Of a stretch of DNA of 64,000 bases, positions 1-10,395 are shown piece by piece (the stretch's first letter is position 1; every line of letters begins with the position of its first letter). Source of the DNA: Gigaspora rosea (lineage: Eukaryota > Glomeromycota > Glomeromycetes > Diversisporales > Gigasporaceae); the NCBI GenBank assembly GCA_003550325.1, contig QKWP01000580.1, positions 1,719 through 65,718 of the forward strand, in the 5' to 3' direction. The position numbers and the translations under genes are program-made. The notes beneath the pieces are model-generated. The model worked only from the letters and a program-made list of their open reading frames with translations. It did no database searches and was not told where the DNA came from.

Positions 1-745
1 GGATGAAATTGCTTTTCTCTAATCGACCTCTAGAAAATATTTCTCGAACAACCTATATTACTTATACAATGATTACGAGGTTAACTGATGCCGAACTTTC
101 TCAAGTCCTTCCTCAAATTAGAACTCACAGAGTTCGTTCTTAAAGGGGAGAGAAATGTTATAGAATAGGTTTTAATTTTGGTAAAAATTAGTTTGAAAAT
201 TAGAACTTAATAAAGAAATTTTGTAATAACTGTATTTAGTAATAGTGATATACGAAATTGATGTGCAATGACACTCAATTACGCTTAGCGACGCTTAACG
301 ATGCTTAGCGACGCTTAATGACGCTTAGCGATGCTTAACGACGCTTAGTGACACTTAATGACTCTTAGCAACGCTTAATGACGCTTAGCGACGCTTAGCT
401 CAATAGATATATAAACCCACTTATTTCCCTTAGTTTTAGACAGATCCAGACATTGTATTTTATCTTTACCTTTATATTATTTATCCTCCTCTCTTATTAT
501 TAATAAACTCTTGGGATTTCTAAGGAATAGACACCTTGGAATAGCCCTCTTGTTAAATTAATAAACTGTGTATTATCTCTTGTTGTTTTATACCGAACTG
601 CCTCAGAGAAGTGTGTAGTTTCTTACAGACATAAAAGAAACTATACTTCCCTCTTGCACACCGCTTCACGCCCAAAGTAAGGGATCTCAGGAGCCGTGTG
701 ATTGTTACTCTATCGGAATTAAAGAAGGCTTCCGGTACTGTAACA
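1..745 (+). mobile_element. 3' end of an LTR retrotransposon (fossil, partial)
   Basis: A coding tail ends at 143 and is followed by a purine-rich tract (AAAGGGGAGAGAA, 142-154), as expected of a polypurine tract. A long terminal repeat of about 590 bp follows at 156-745, opening TGTTA and closing TAACA. A TATA-like motif lies near 408 and AATAAA-type motifs lie further on. The 5' part of the element is outside the window, so only one LTR is visible and age cannot be measured from LTR divergence. The flank after 745 reads ATATTATTTATATT. The related locus near 24570 has the same flank without an LTR, which supports insertion with a 5-bp target duplication (ATATT). Family is probably Ty3-like, but no diagnostic pol domain is in view. 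It is treated as a fossil. Confidence 0.75.
281..400 (+). repeat. Twelve 10-bp tandem units inside the LTR
   Basis: Exactly twelve consecutive 10-bp units of the form ACGCTTAGCG/ACGCTTAAYG lie inside the LTR. The sixth to eighth bases alternate TAG and TAA for most of the array, so the real period is a 20-bp dimer. The array sits upstream of the TATA-like motif near 408, in the part of an LTR that usually carries transcription control sites. A role as an enhancer-like array is inference. Confidence 0.9.
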
Positions 746-1181
746 ATATTATTTATATTAAATAAAATATTAAATTTAAACTTATAGTAGAATTTGTAAA
801 TTTTGTTAAAAATCAAAAATACATAATTTTGCAATATTTTCTTTAAAAAGAAGCTTTTTTACACTATCAAAAATATATTTGTAATACTTAAAATTTTTTT
901 CTTCAAACTCAAATACAATTTCATTTGTAAAATCATAAATAGTTTGTTCTGTTTTATCAATATAACTTTTATTTTGTTGTGTTAATGATGGAAGTAAAGT
1001 AGTTTATCAATTCTATTTGTATACTTATTAAAAAATTTAATAATATTATCATTAACAGAATTTGAAAGATTATTATTAATTATAAGTTATATAAAATCTG
1101 CATAAGTTTTATTAGGAAAATAATGATTGCCACTCAAGTAATTGTTCTAGTATAATATTTTAAAAAATCAAAATGCTATAA

Positions 1182-2226
1182 CAGGCATAGGACATTTCCT
1201 CTTCATTGCTTTTTTTATAATTAAAACTTTTAAAAAAACATATGAATTTACTATATAATTTGAGCTAAAATCTTCATCAATCTAACTTATTAACTTAAAA
1301 TTAAATTTTACAATTATATAGAACAAGAAAAGAAGAAAAAATTGAGCTTAAAAACCAAGTTAAAATTTTGATATTTTGTACAATTTCAAAATGTAACTTC
1401 GTCAAAAACAAATATTTACTAATTTTAAATCAGCAATTATATGTAAAATTATGCTCTGAACAACTTTATTTAGGCGACGGAAGTAGGTTACCTTGAAAGA
1501 AAAATAGGTTATCCATGTGCTAAAGTTAAAATTTTTGAGTTTTCAATATAAAACTTTTTTTTGATTAGGTAACCTACTTCGGACCCTTAAGCCAAGTTGT
1601 TCGGCACGTTATTCTACTAGATCTGAAGTTGCGGATCGTTTTTTTGTTCTCATGAATAAGTGAAAAAAGGATATAAAGATCGATAAAAAGTTTTTATTAA
1701 AAAAAAATTTTGTTCTAAAAATTAAAAAAAGTTTTTACGTAGAAAAAAGGCAGAAAAAATGTGTGGCAGCCTTAAATCAAGTAGAATCACGTGCCAAACA
1801 ACTTTGCTTAAGGGCCCGAAGTAGGTTACCTAATCAAAAAAAAAGTTTTATATTGAAAACTCAAAAATTCTAACTTTAGTATATAGATAACCTATTTTTC
1901 TTTCAAGGTAACCTACTTCCGTCGCCTAAGTAAAGTTGTTCAGAGTATAATTTTACATATAATTTCTGATTTAAAATTAGTAAATATTTGTTTTTGACGA
2001 AGTTACATTTTGAAATTGTACAAAAATAACAAAATTTTAACTTGGTTTTAAGCTCAATTTTTTCTTCTTTTCTTATTCTATATAATTGGTAAAATTTAAT
2101 TTTAAGCTAATAAGTTAGATTGATGAAGATCTTAGCTCAAAGTTATATAGTAAATTCATATGTTTTTTAAAAATTTAATTATAGAAAGCATTTGGACCTA
2201 TTTCAAGGGGCCATGTCCTATACCTG
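1182..2226. mobile_element. 1045-bp foldback element with long inverted repeats
   Basis: The two halves are imperfect reverse complements of about 430-450 bp each around a unique centre (about 1622-1790). The termini read CAGGCATAGGACAT and its complement ATGTCCTATACCTG. It is flanked by ATAA on both sides (1178-1181 and 2227-2230). Copy B has the empty site AAATCCTATAATCTTGCTC near 25003-25015, so this is an insertion made after the duplication. No coding potential is seen. The superfamily is uncertain because a 4-bp duplication with CAGG termini does not fit a common family well; a 3-bp TAA duplication is an alternative reading. Confidence 0.85.
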
Positions 2227-3393
2227 ATAATCTTGCTCATTTGATATATTTAGAATATCAAATATATTTAAAGATTTAGATATAATACTTTATTATTACT
2301 TGAATTATTTAATTCATTTTAAGTTATTAATTTGTTTGAATTAGTTTTGTTTGTAATTTACCAGACTCTCTAGTCTAAAAATAAATATAAAAATAAAAAA
2401 TTAAAGTTATATTAATATATTATTTATAAAAATTATTTTTGAGGACTGTAATTCTGAGATACTTGTTTGTAATTCAAAATTATTATTAATAATTTTAATT
2501 GATTATAAAACTTTCTTTACTATGAATTATTTTATTTTGTATTTCAATTGTTTTATGCCAACTTTCATGACTACCAAGACCTTGTGTAGTTAAAAATTTT
2601 TTATTGCATCCAAATATTTTGCAAAAATACATTTTTTTAAAAAAATTATTTATAAATACAATATAAATTTTATTTTATACTATTATTATTTGATTAAACT
2701 ATGGCATACAATATTATATTACATAATAAAAATATAAATTCAATTTATTATTATTTATTTCTTTTAATTATTTTTTATTGGATTACAATTATGAAGCACA
2801 ATAAATTAAATACATGTAATTTAAAATTAAAAACAACAAGACAATCTCAAACACCTGTTAAATTTTCTTCTCAATATCAAATATCTTTTTAAACACTTGT
2901 TTGTTCTACTTCTTAATCTAAAACACCTGTCTGATCTACTTCTAGCACTAGAAGTATATTACAAACAAAAGCATTAAATAATTTATTAAATCAAGAAATA
3001 GTGAAGTTCAAAAAATAGTAAAGCTCAAAGAAATAGTAAAGTTCAAAGAAATATTAATATGCAAAGTAATAATAATGCTTAAAAACATAGTAAAACTCAA
3101 AGAATCAATTTAGTGATAAAGAAACTTATTATGGAATTTTTAATAATCAATATCATATCAATTTAGATGATTATATCTTATATAAAAAAAAAAGCAAATT
3201 TATTAATAAAGAACCAAAAAGAATTTGATCTGGTAAATTTATTTTTATTTACATTATTTTAAATGTAATTTTACAATTTTAATTTTTATTACAGTACCAA
3301 ATTTTATTTAAATATTTTAAACAATTAAAAAAATAGATCAGAGATATATTTATAGTAATTATACAGGCAAATTTGTCTGCAAACATTCACAGA
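2227..3393 (+). other. Decayed, coding-like repeat with a possible intron
   Basis: Both duplication copies hold AT-rich DNA here with patches that look once coding on the plus strand: a Ser/Thr-rich stretch near 2830-2990, then a Lys-rich stretch ending near 3403. A likely intron of about 70 bp runs from GGTAAATTT near 3231 to TTATTACAG near 3293. Joining across it gives a continuous reading ending in SQIKG and a stop. The equivalent in copy B is 25540-26158 continuing at 31808. No family is recognised and most frames are interrupted. Confidence 0.3.
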
Positions 3394-3681
3394 TTAAGGG
3401 ATAGTATTGAAATTTACTTCTTTTACATATGGACCATATCCATTTTTACCAAGTACATTTACTTTACATCTTCCAACTTGTTGAATTTTGTTTTTAGTGA
3501 AATAAAGCCACACCTTACTTATTGAATTTTTCTCATTGGGTAAAGATGAATTGACAATTTTCTTTTTTAGAACTTTGAGAATCATAATTTGAATTACCTT
3601 CTTGAATTTCATTTGAACTTTGGAAATTATTATTTGAGTCACTTTCATGAATTTCATCCATGCTTTACAAAAATAAGACAA
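3394..3681 (-). pseudogene. BED-like zinc-finger remnant, probably hAT transposase N-terminus
   Basis: A 95-residue minus-strand reading contains SKVWLYFTKNKIQQVGRCKV. This resembles the opening of BED zinc fingers (aromatic-rich VWxYF followed by Cys), which often begin hAT transposases. The second Cys and the distal His pair are not recognisable, so the finger is not complete. An overlapping frame starting at 3661 begins MDEIHESDSNNNFQSS, a Ser/Asn-rich leader, and changes frame near the Lys run. The copy at 31871-32150 is similarly broken. It could be a host BED protein fragment rather than a transposase. Confidence 0.4.
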
Positions 3682-3791
3682 AAACTTTTTTTATGTTTAA
3701 TTATTTATTTTAAAAACACATAAATTTTAGAACTACAGTATATTATACATTTTAATTTAATCTATTAGAATTTTATTGTGTCATCATTTGG

Positions 3792-4044
3792 GTGAGTCAG
3801 TAGAAAAGGGACAAATCATTTTTTTAATTTTTAAATCAAAATATTTTAACAACTATTGTATTTAATCAGATTTTGCTAAAAATTTTTTTATTTTAATCTT
3901 GAAATTATATAGAATTAAAATAAAAAAAATTATATTAAATTAATTAAGATAGTTGTTAAGATATTTAAGCTTAAAATCAAGAAAACTTTTACTTAGAAAA
4001 AATTTAATTATGACAATATGGGGTGAGTCAGTAGAAAAGGGACA
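3792..4044. mobile_element. MITE with GTGAGTCAGTAGAAAAGGGACA termini, one end inverted
   Basis: The left terminus contains GAGTCAGTAGAAAAGGGAC at about 3795-3815. In copy B (32269-32530) the right terminus is its reverse complement, a normal terminal inverted repeat. In copy A the right terminus (about 4005-4044) lies in the same orientation as the left one, with a short piece of flank (TAATTATGACAATATGG) inverted along with it. The interior (AT-rich, about 190 bp) is colinear between copies. The element itself predates the duplication. Confidence 0.75.
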
Positions 4045-4171
4045 ATTATTGGATAACGGAAATCAAATCCGAATAACTATGTCATATTCAGATTATCCGG
4101 ACTGATCAGATAAAAAGTTCGCCCTTTGCACGACAATCATCGGGAAATTTCGTGAAGAACCATGTTAAAAC

Positions 4172-4538
4172 GGATTTACTTATGTGTGCGGGTGGTAAAC
4201 CTAAAAAGGAAATTCAACGTAAATATAAATTAAGTTCGTGAAATTAAAAATTTAGGGTTAGCGTAGGGTTAGGGTCTTAACGTTAGAAGCTATAGGGTTA
4301 GACTGACGCCTATTATATGTAAAATTTCATTCCCGTCATTTTTAATTAGTGCACCAAGACAGGTTTATACACTCATTTTCTTGTATTTTCTCTTTTTCCG
4401 GTTTTTTTTTGTGTTTTTCTTCGCTTTGCTCACGTGTCGGGCTGATTTCTCCATTGCGGTCAATTTGCTCTTACGTTCTCCGATTGGCTTATTTCCCTTT
4501 TTGGATTTGTATCACCCGCACAAATAAGTGCACGCCCC
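4172..4538. mobile_element. 367-bp TIR element inserted upstream of the F-box pseudogene
   Basis: It is flanked by TTAAAAC on both sides (4165-4171 and 4539-4545). Copy B has the uninterrupted site CATGTTAAAACTACCTC near 32699. The subterminal inverted repeats share ACTTATGTGTGCGGGTG with one mismatch. A core (about 4245-4345) with TTAGGGTTAG repeats and TTCCCGTCATTTTTAATT resembles the core of another element at about 8600-8695. The open reading frame crossing 4349-4606 runs out of the element and is not considered a gene. The 7-8 bp target duplication suggests an hAT-like origin. Confidence 0.8.
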
Positions 4539-4681
4539 TTAAAACTACCTCTTTTGTAAATTACGAAATGATCTACAAACTGTTAACTAAAATAGAAGAA
4601 ATTTAACGGGTTCAAGTATTTAACAATAACGGGTTTTAATTCTCAAACTTTTTTTCTCATTAAAACACAAAAAAGAAATTC

Positions 4682-5895
4682 ATGGCATCAAAAATTTTTA
4701 TGGGCGATATGCCCGAATTAATGGAAAATATTCTTAATAATGTAAAATTTCATTCTATATATTCATGCGCACTTGTGAGCAGACATTGGTGCAAAATGTC
4801 AATACCTATTCTTTGGCAAAATCCGTTTACCTATAACAACAACCCATTATTCATTTCTCAATACTTATTATCACTTGACGAGAACGAAAAATCCGGTTTA
4901 AAAGAATATGGGATAAATATAAAATTTAAAATACACTATTTAATTATGCAAGTTTTCTAAGGATTCTCAATTTAATCAGTCTAGAAAGTAGGATTGACCA
5001 ATGGATCAATCTCAAGTATTTTAATTTGGATAAACCTTGCGAATCATTGAAATGTCAAATAATGAAATGCTTATTGAAATTATTTGTTGAGAATGGGGCT
5101 ATTTTACACAAATTAGATTTATATTTTGATGATTATGAACTTCAGTCAGAGATTTTACACTTATTTAGACGAAATGAACGATTTGTTTCACAACTTCAAG
5201 AATTATCTTTGGCTGGAATATCAAGATTAAACATTAAAAGTGAATGTAATGAAGAGTTTAAGGTGTTAATGAATTGTAAAAACTTAAAAATTCTTCGTAT
5301 CAAATTAGAATATAATGGTTCCATGACTTATGCGTCGCATATAGTACATATTTTAGAAAAGTCTGGCACATTATTACAACGACTAAAAATTGAATCAGAT
5401 GGTGGTAAAATATGTGGAGAATCGTTATTACTAAGAACACTTAAATCTTTCTGCCCAAACATTACTTATCTCAACATTTCATGTATTCGGTTTTCCACAC
5501 AATTCAAAGATCTTATTTGTAATTTACAAAAACTTCAATTCCTCACTTTACGGTACATTAATGATGTACTAATCGAAGAAGAGGAAGAACTTAAGACACG
5601 AGTTATGCAATTTGCAAAAATATTACCGTCAACATTGCAATATCTTGATTTAAGATATACTGGTTTAAATTTATATATTGATATTTTGCTCAATAATTGC
5701 TGTGCACCTTTAAAAAATCTGTTAATTAATAATATTGATAATGAGAAGACAACAGAAGCGTTAATCAAATTTTGCATACGAAAAAGAACTTTGAATTACG
5801 TCGGTATTAACATAAAGACTAATAGTCATATTAAAAAAGAAGTGGAAGTATACGTTAAATTGGTGCCATCTCGTCACATTATTGTTTCTTGTTAA
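4682..5895 (+). pseudogene. F-box/LRR protein, broken paralogue (copy A)
   Basis: This is the duplicate of the intact gene at 32846-34363 and is nearly identical over shared segments. F-box proteins bind Skp1 through the N-terminal F-box and present substrates to SCF ubiquitin ligases, here probably through leucine-rich repeats. The start (MASKIFMGDMPELMENIL) is kept. A 9-bp loss removes part of NDDE in the F-box. A single-base deletion near 4927 shifts the frame and stops it at 4960. The original frame is open again from 5026 to the stop at 5895. Relative to copy B it also lacks 243 bp (junction near 5240, with GTG repeated at both breakpoints), 42 bp (near 5305) and 9 bp in a Glu-rich stretch. 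All of these losses are multiples of three. Only the one-base change destroys the reading frame. Confidence 0.9.
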
Positions 5896-7349
5896 TTTCT
5901 AAATTCACTTTGATATAGACAAGTTAGTATCATTTATATATTGTGATACTTTAATGCAGATTATATATAAAATAGAGCATCAATTTAATTTCTTTGGAAT
6001 TAATGGAAGGAAATTGAAAAAATTTTATAAATAATATAAGTGATTCGTGCCTAATTATAATATTATGTCACTTATTTTGATCGAAAAAGATGTTATAATT
6101 TATAAATTTCATTTAATTATTATAATGCTATTCATTAAATCAAAGGTGTATAGAGAATCGAGACATGTGTATATTAATGAATGTTATCATTCTAAGACAA
6201 TAGTATAGTATGCTCTGTTAAAAACCGGTATGCATGGTAAACAAATATTATATCACTTTTAAGGTTTGAGAGATCAATTAACTATATTAGAAACAGATAT
6301 TGTGGATTAGTATTTAATTAGATTTAACATAGAGATCGCAGGGAATTATCGGTTGAGTTTCAATTTGAATAAACATGATTACATACATCATGACACATTA
6401 AGGAAGAAATAATTTCATGTCCTGTCGGATGATTTACGTATATATGATGAATGTCGAAGTGGATTCCAAATCAATTTCATCTTGTGTTTTCGAAACTGAC
6501 TCAGTTGGACAGAGAATTCAATTTCACTTAATATTGTAATAAGTATCTAAAAATTTTATATCAATAAAAATAATTTTAATAAAATAAAATTGAAATTTTT
6601 ATTCACTAAATCGCAATATGCAGCAATTTTTAAAAATGATGATTGCAAAAAAGTTAGGATATTCATTTTTATTCGCAAGTAAATTAGAGAAACCCACTAA
6701 ATTTCTGATAGCAAGTCTGTTAATTGACGTCGTAAATCTTATTTTTATTGCACAGGACGATTGCTATTCCTGTATTAAAGTTCTTTAAGATCCGTTAAAA
6801 ACAACTATTGAAACCATAAATATCATTATTCATTGATTTACCTTTGGAGATATATTTGGATTAACTCAGACTGGTTCTAAATTTGAAAAAATTCCATTCC
6901 GACACACAACATATATGAATCTTAAGGTTAGCCTAATTGATTTTTATGTTTATACAACAGTAGTTAAATCGCCACCCAAAAATTTTACAGATCGTGTAAT
7001 TTTGCATGATTAATAATATGGTTGATTTTTTAAATAAACGTTTTTTATTGATATGTTAACAATTGATAAATATAAGTATAATGATAAATAAAAATTAATG
7101 TATATTACATGATCTGAAAACGTTTTAGTGGTTATTTATACTCGGTTTGTTTATACATACATAAAGTTATTTTTCTTTAATGCAGGCAGAAAAGGTTTGT
7201 ACTTACATAGGATAATGTAAATTACGTTTCAGAAAAAAGATCTGCTCAAAACTCTTTATAGGCTGAAAAAATATGGCTGTAGCGCGTTCCTAATTTTAAT
7301 TTCCAACAAAAAGCTCGGTCACTTTAATGGTTGTCTTGGCCAGCTTATG
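5896..7349. other. AT-rich non-coding DNA shared with copy B
   Basis: The first part is the 3' untranslated and downstream region of the F-box gene. The rest is colinear with 34364-35540. No reading frame or structured element is supported. Confidence 0.6.
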
Positions 7350-7490
7350 ATAATATTAAAAAAGAAGTGCCAATTCATCGCATTGTTGTTAATTGCTAAT
7401 TTCTAAAATTACTTCTACATAAACAAATTAAATACATGATACTTTGATACATATTATAAATAAAATAGAGGATTAATATAATTTCTTTGA
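7350..7490 (+). pseudogene. 3' end of an older dead F-box relative (copy A)
   Basis: The piece ATTAAAAAAGAAGTGCC.. through TTGTTAATTGCTAA resembles the last codons of the F-box genes (IKKEVEVYV..VPSRHI.VSC, stop). The following 90 bp match their 3' untranslated region (ATACATGATACTTTGATAC, AAATAAAATAGAGGATTAAT). Nothing recognisable of the upstream coding region remains. Because the same relic is in copy B (35540-35690), it predates the segmental duplication. Confidence 0.6.
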
Positions 7491-7980
7491 TAATTAATGG
7501 AAATACATTTGAAATTATTTTATATTGATCGGATAAGCATAAAGTGGGTAATATGAAAATAATATATTTCGCATTCTTCTCCATTTATCAATTTATGTCG
7601 ATTATCAATTAACAAGACTAAAGCGTTCCGGGTCAATGATTTAGATGTACTGTACTAAGTGTATGTTTTTCATTCAACTTTGCTTGTCTTTAATGTATTA
7701 CACCAACTGGTACTATTCTTCGTGATAAACCATTTACAGTATCCGGACATGAACCAAATTAACAAAGTCAGCTCTTTTTCACTAATTTAAAAATGACTAG
7801 CGATTATTAATGCAGATAATGAGACTTGCAGCTATTATCAATCTCATAGAACACCTGAAATATTTTCAGATCGAATAGATAAGTTACCAAGTTGTAATAA
7901 ATAAGTTACATGTACTGACATCGACTGACATCAAATAATTATCGATTCGATCATTAACGATTTTTTCAACTGTCCCTGGA

Positions 7981-9164
7981 TAAAGATGCCTGACGAATGA
8001 CGAAACCATTTCGTCAGGCGACTTCCAATTGACGAATTGACGATTGACGATACCCCTGACGATTGACGAAACCTATGACGAATTGACGAAACCTATGACA
8101 AAACCTGATGAGTTATATTCATACAAGATAGAGTTAATTACCGCGTTTATAAAAATTAGAAGTGTTTTAATAAACGTAAAAGGGTCTAATATAGTATCAC
8201 CAACAAAAGAATATAACTAATTAACCTTTTTGGCAATTCCATAGGAAAGTCGCGGTCAATAACGATAAGAGCTAAAAAAAACGATGTTTTAACAGAACAG
8301 GTGATAATTAATGATGCCTGACGAAACTCACGTGACATAATAGTTTCGTCATTTCGTCAGTGACGAAACTATGACGAAACTTATGGTTTCGTCAGGCGAA
8401 ATAGTTTCGTCAAGCATCTATAGTGATAATGCATAATTAATAGCAGCGATAGAGAATCAATATAGGTTGGATAACAATATATTATATACATATTAATATA
8501 TCCATTACATTCTCGTTATGCATCGTGATTTTACTATTTACTAATAACAAATCAAAAAAGGAAATTTAAATTTTGTAAATAAACAAAGCGCGTAAAGATA
8601 GAAGTTTAGGGTTAAGGTGTTGTTGTTGGAGACTACAGTGATAGATTGGTGCTCATTATATGTAACATTTCGTTCCCGTCATTTTTAATTTGTACACAAA
8701 GGTCAGGTATTTTATCTTCTCTTCCTTCTTTCGCACATGTTCGGAATATATGTCGGATTTATCCGGAATCGACGAAAATAAAACGCGTGCACAATTTTGA
8801 CTATTCCGGATCAACCCGACATAAATTTGAACACGTGACATGCTAAAGAAGAAAAAAGAAAAGCCATTGAAACTTATAATGAATAACATTCTTTTGAAAC
8901 AATAAGGTTTAGTGTATCCAAGATCATTATACTAAAGGGGTTCCTGAATCGATTTATCAAGGTTTATCAATTGTTAAAGGTTTGTCAAGGTTTGTCAATT
9001 CGTCATATGTTTCGTCAATTCGTCATAGATTTCGTCAATTTGTCATAGATTTCGTCAATTCGTCATAGGTTTCGGGGGTTTCGTCAATCGTCAAGGTTTC
9101 GTCATGATGAAACCATGACGAAACCATTTCGTCATCGCAAAAAACATTTCGTCAGGCATCTTTA
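7981..9164. mobile_element. 1184-bp hAT-like non-autonomous element
   Basis: Perfect termini TAAAGATGCCTGACGAA and TTCGTCAGGCATCTTTA are flanked by the 8-bp duplication TCCCTGGA (7973-7980 and 9165-9172). Copy B has the empty site GTCCTTGGAACAATAG near 36146. Eight-bp target duplications are typical of hAT elements. Both ends carry many subterminal copies of TGACGAAACC/GGTTTCGTCA mixed with GACGAATTGACGA, as transposase-binding arrays often do. The interior has no transposase; overlapping frames near 8646-8889 are not convincing. It contains the nested element 8309-8422. Confidence 0.9.
8309..8422. mobile_element. 114-bp hAT-like MITE nested in the 7981-9164 element
   Basis: The termini TAATGATGCCTGACGAAA and TTTCGTCAAGCATCTATA match those of its host element. 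It is flanked by the 8-bp duplication GTGATAAT (8301-8308 and 8423-8430). It is nearly all TGACGAAAC-type repeats. A family member has therefore inserted into another member of the same family. Confidence 0.85.
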
Positions 9165-9375
9165 TCCCTGGAACAATAGTAATAGTTGTGATGTAATGAG
9201 ACAAACTCATCAAGTGTAACTTGAAAATCAAATAATCGAATTAAATCTAGCAGCTCCTATAGCTAGCAAAAAATTTTCCAATAAGAACTTACATAATACT
9301 TTAAATGGAAATTAATTTAATAATTTTGATGATAAAAAAAACTTACATATACACATGATTTAATGCATATATCTA

Positions 9376-9493
9376 CCCGTATTTGCGCGCAATAGCGGGC
9401 CGGGGCGTTATTTCGAGTCTTGGCCCGTATTAAGCTTAATTTAGGCCGAATTTCGTAATTTCACACCTGCGCGTTATTACTTGCAAATACGGG
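9376..9493. mobile_element. 118-bp TA-flanked MITE
   Basis: The termini CCCGTATTTGC and GCAAATACGGG are flanked by TA (9374-9375 and 9494-9495). Copy B shows the empty site ATATATCTAGATTGG near 36318. The interior is richer in GC than its surroundings and contains AATTTAGGCC.GAATT and TAATTTCACACCTGCGCG. The same interior occurs in 60029-60144. The TA duplication suggests Tc1/mariner mobilisation. Confidence 0.85.
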
Positions 9494-9928
9494 TATATTG
9501 GTATATAATAAAAAAATAATCCTTCTAACAGTTCTTATGGTACTATTGAACAATCATTCTAACAGCTCTTTGTGGTCAGTGTTAAATGATCATTCTAATA
9601 GCATTTTAGGATTAGCATTAGTTTTTAGTTAGGATGATTATATTTTTATTAAATTTCGCGTGGAATGGAGTTTTTTTCTGTTAGGACGGTTTAATAGACA
9701 AAATTTTGAATTATTTTTGCTTTATATTGATCCTACAATAGATTAGTTAAAAAAACTCATATGCTGACTTCTTCATTCGTTATTACTGATCTACTTTGGA
9801 CACAGAACAAATATAAAAGAACTGCGTCGCTGATGGACACATGAAGGTTGAACTTTTATTATATAGATATTGTATCGCTGCGTACTACATTTTTTCTTCT
9901 ACTTTATGGATTTGCAAGCATATAATTC

Positions 9929-10027
9929 ATGACTCGTGAGACTTCTGATCAGATATTTGAGAACTTTATCAATAAAAGAAAAGTAAACGAAGTTTGGCTA
10001 ATAGAAGTTGCTATAACAAGCGTCTAA
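9929..10027 (+). other. Conserved 32-codon reading (copy A), unrecognised
   Basis: An ATG-initiated reading of 32 codons (MTRETSDQIFENFINKRKVN.., ending ITSV) is kept with a stop at the same place in copy B (36758-36856). The differences are about two amino-acid replacements and four or five silent changes. The surrounding duplicate DNA has insertions and deletions, so the kept frame may reflect a former exon under constraint, or chance. No family is recognised. Confidence 0.25.
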
Positions 10028-10271
10028 ATTATGCTAAAGAAAGGATCAGATTTTCATTCTAATTCAATGTTGAATAGCGGGTGGTTAATGTTTTCAAAAT
10101 TCTTCGTATCGGTATGACATAAGAACTATAACATATGTATTTAAGCAAGATAGATAGAATTAATTTAGGAACGCAAATTCGTTACACTGAAGTAATTTAT
10201 GCAGAACATCAGGCAACGTCAAAAAGTGAATTAAGGACTAAGTCATGTTCTTGCAAAAAAAAATATAATTC

Positions 10272-10395
10272 GCCATGTTTAAAAAGTTTGGAAATGCCTT
10301 ACATGATGAATGCAAAATTCCTAATTACGTGTTGCCATATTTAAAAAGTTTGGAAATGCCTTACATGATGAATGCAAAATTTCTAATTACGTGTT
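10272..10395 (+). repeat. 62-bp direct duplication present only in copy A
   Basis: Two adjacent copies of a 62-bp unit (containing TTTAAAAAGTTTGGAAATGCC and ATGATGAATGCAAAATT) differ at about two positions. Copy B has one unit (about 36988-37048), in which a reading MFKKFGNALRDECKIPNYVS is open. The duplication in A is therefore recent. Confidence 0.8.

Noticed and set aside
281-400. Possible CRISPR-like array
   Set aside because: The 10-bp units have no spacers and lie in a eukaryotic LTR. No other array in the window has the repeat-spacer form.
553-834. 93-codon minus-strand frame across the LTR end
   Set aside because: It crosses the LTR boundary into unrelated flank and has no motif; it is a by-product of composition.
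4260-4300. TTAGGGTTAG words as telomere-type sequence
   Set aside because: Only three imperfect copies inside a transposable element; not a telomere tract.
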